A stretch of 64,000 nucleotides of DNA from Planctomycetota bacterium (GTDB lineage: Bacteria > Planctomycetota > UBA1135 > UBA2386): positions 1,173,638 through 1,237,637 of the forward strand of contig JADJPQ010000001.1 of assembly GCA_016713175.1 (NCBI GenBank), in the 5' to 3' direction. The position numbers and the translations under genes were made by a program. Positions 63,366 to 64,000 of this stretch are shown here, piece by piece; position 1 is the first letter of the stretch, and each line of letters starts with the position of its first letter. Under the pieces are notes generated by a model. That model was given only the letters and a program-made list of their open reading frames with translations, made no database searches and had not been told where the DNA came from.

Positions 63366-63989
63366 CTACGGCCGGCGGAACAGCACCAGCGACGAGTTGT
63401 TGGCCGCGATGTCGGGATCGTAGTGATCGTGGATCAGCTCGAATCCGAGCCGGGCGATCAGTGAGCGCATGTCCGCCGAGGTGTAGTCGGCGCGCCAGCC
63501 GCGCCGGTTGTTGCCCGCCGGCGCGCGGTCGATCGAGGCGTAGTGGATCATGCCGAGTCCGCCCGGCCGCAACACCCGCGCGAACTCGGCGAAGTACGCC
63601 TCGGTGTCCGGCTTGTCGATGTGCACGAAGACATCGAAGCTCCAGACCAGATCGACCTCGCCGGCGCGCAGGAACGGCAGCGACCGGCCGTCGTTGCAGT
63701 GGTACTCGATCCCGGTCCTGCCCGCGAAGCGCTGGCGACACAGCTCGAGGCACTTCTCGGCCAGATCGACCAGGACCAGCCGGCCGACGCCGCGGGCCAG
63801 GATCTCGACCGTCCAGCGACCGCCGCCGGGGCCGATCTCGACGACCGTCATGCCCGGCTTCACGAACGGATCGAGCGTCTGGTCGATGATCGCCCGCTTC
63901 CAGTGATCGCTCTGGGTCCAGACCTCGCCGAGGTCGGCCCAGTCGTGTTCGGTGTTCCAGTGGCGTTTGTTGTCTTCGCGAGACGGCAT
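63366..63989 (-). CDS. Class I SAM-dependent methyltransferase
   Basis: A 207-residue protein with the Rossmann-type methyltransferase core. Motif I is VVEIGPGGGRWTVEIL. The acidic loop is VLVDLAEKCLELCRQRF. DGRSLPFLRAGEVDLVWSFD contains motif II/III-like residues, and ARVLRPGGLGMIHYASI is motif post I/III. The N-terminus contains WTQSDHWKRAIIDQTLDPF. Proteins of this pattern act in the cytoplasm on small molecules, sugars or lipids; the substrate is unknown. The start at ATG 63989 is close to the window end, and the upstream context is not visible. Confidence 0.88.
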   Translation of the reverse strand: MPSREDNKRHWNTEHDWADLGEVWTQSDHWKRAIIDQTLDPFVKPGMTVVEIGPGGGRWTVEILARGVGRLVLVDLAEKCLELCRQRFAGRTGIEYHCNDGRSLPFLRAGEVDLVWSFDVFVHIDKPDTEAYFAEFARVLRPGGLGMIHYASIDRAPAGNNRRGWRADYTSADMRSLIARLGFELIHDHYDPDIAANNSSLVLFRRP

Positions 63990-64000
63990 GTTGGTTGGCG

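Overview
The window is very GC-rich, densely coded bacterial chromosome. It carries no rRNA, tRNA, CRISPR array, insertion sequence or phage gene that I can recognise. Gene content points to a member of the Planctomycetota, probably one of its deep lineages. ECF sigma factors occur with large membrane-anchored Ser/Thr kinases whose N-termini have the form usual in that phylum, and there are many secreted proteins or lipoproteins of unknown function, FG-GAP and carboxypeptidase-regulatory-like proteins, multihaem/DUF1111 cytochromes, SGNH hydrolases and a GH172/DUF2961 enzyme. A bacterial DNA topoisomerase VI is also present. The taxonomic call is an inference from gene content; no marker gene was available.

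Layout. 0-2.6 kb: a DUF423 membrane protein, a tiny His/Cys-rich lipoprotein and a serine hydrolase-esterase fusion. 2.6-7.8 kb: a frameshifted secreted protein, then an ECF sigma factor with a kinase-FGE fusion. 7.8-12 kb: branched-chain aminotransferase, a sialate-esterase-like protein, an HU protein, a dienelactone hydrolase remnant and an enoyl-CoA hydratase. 12-20 kb: secreted unknowns, a second kinase with a lipoprotein partner, and a DUF4344 metallopeptidase. 20-26 kb: VOC protein, a TetR regulator overlapping a membrane-protein/GT-C pair, a VF530 protein, a GT2 glycosyltransferase and a UDP-sugar dehydrogenase, which together suggest surface glycan synthesis. 26-29 kb: pilin-like protein, di-haem peroxidase and a GHL10-type glycosidase.

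29.4-37.6 kb: an ECF sigma factor and a 1177-residue kinase on the plus strand, separated by an opposing block. That block holds a protein resembling the N-terminal module of vitellogenin-type lipid-transfer proteins and two tandem secreted paralogues. 37.6-42.7 kb: GH172-like enzyme, GIY-YIG nuclease and ABC-F ATPase. 42.8-54.1 kb: mainly secreted or membrane proteins (large secreted protein, alpha/beta hydrolase, fatty acid desaturase, subtilisin-like protease, coiled-coil protein, SGNH hydrolase, di-haem oxidoreductase).

54.5-59.3 kb holds the most striking unit, a tight five-gene operon: mqnA, topoisomerase VI B, topoisomerase VI A, a nucleotidyltransferase-like protein and a 70-residue protein. 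The B subunit starts with a sequence that fits a sliding-clamp-binding motif. 59.5-64 kb: a 1198-residue FG-GAP lipoprotein, a remnant of a secreted protein family that is also present at 43 kb, and a methyltransferase.

Three genes (2.6-4.2, 15.1-15.5 and 42.8-45.2 kb) look frameshifted, and several short remnants occupy the intergenic gaps. This means either ongoing gene decay or residual indel errors in the assembly.
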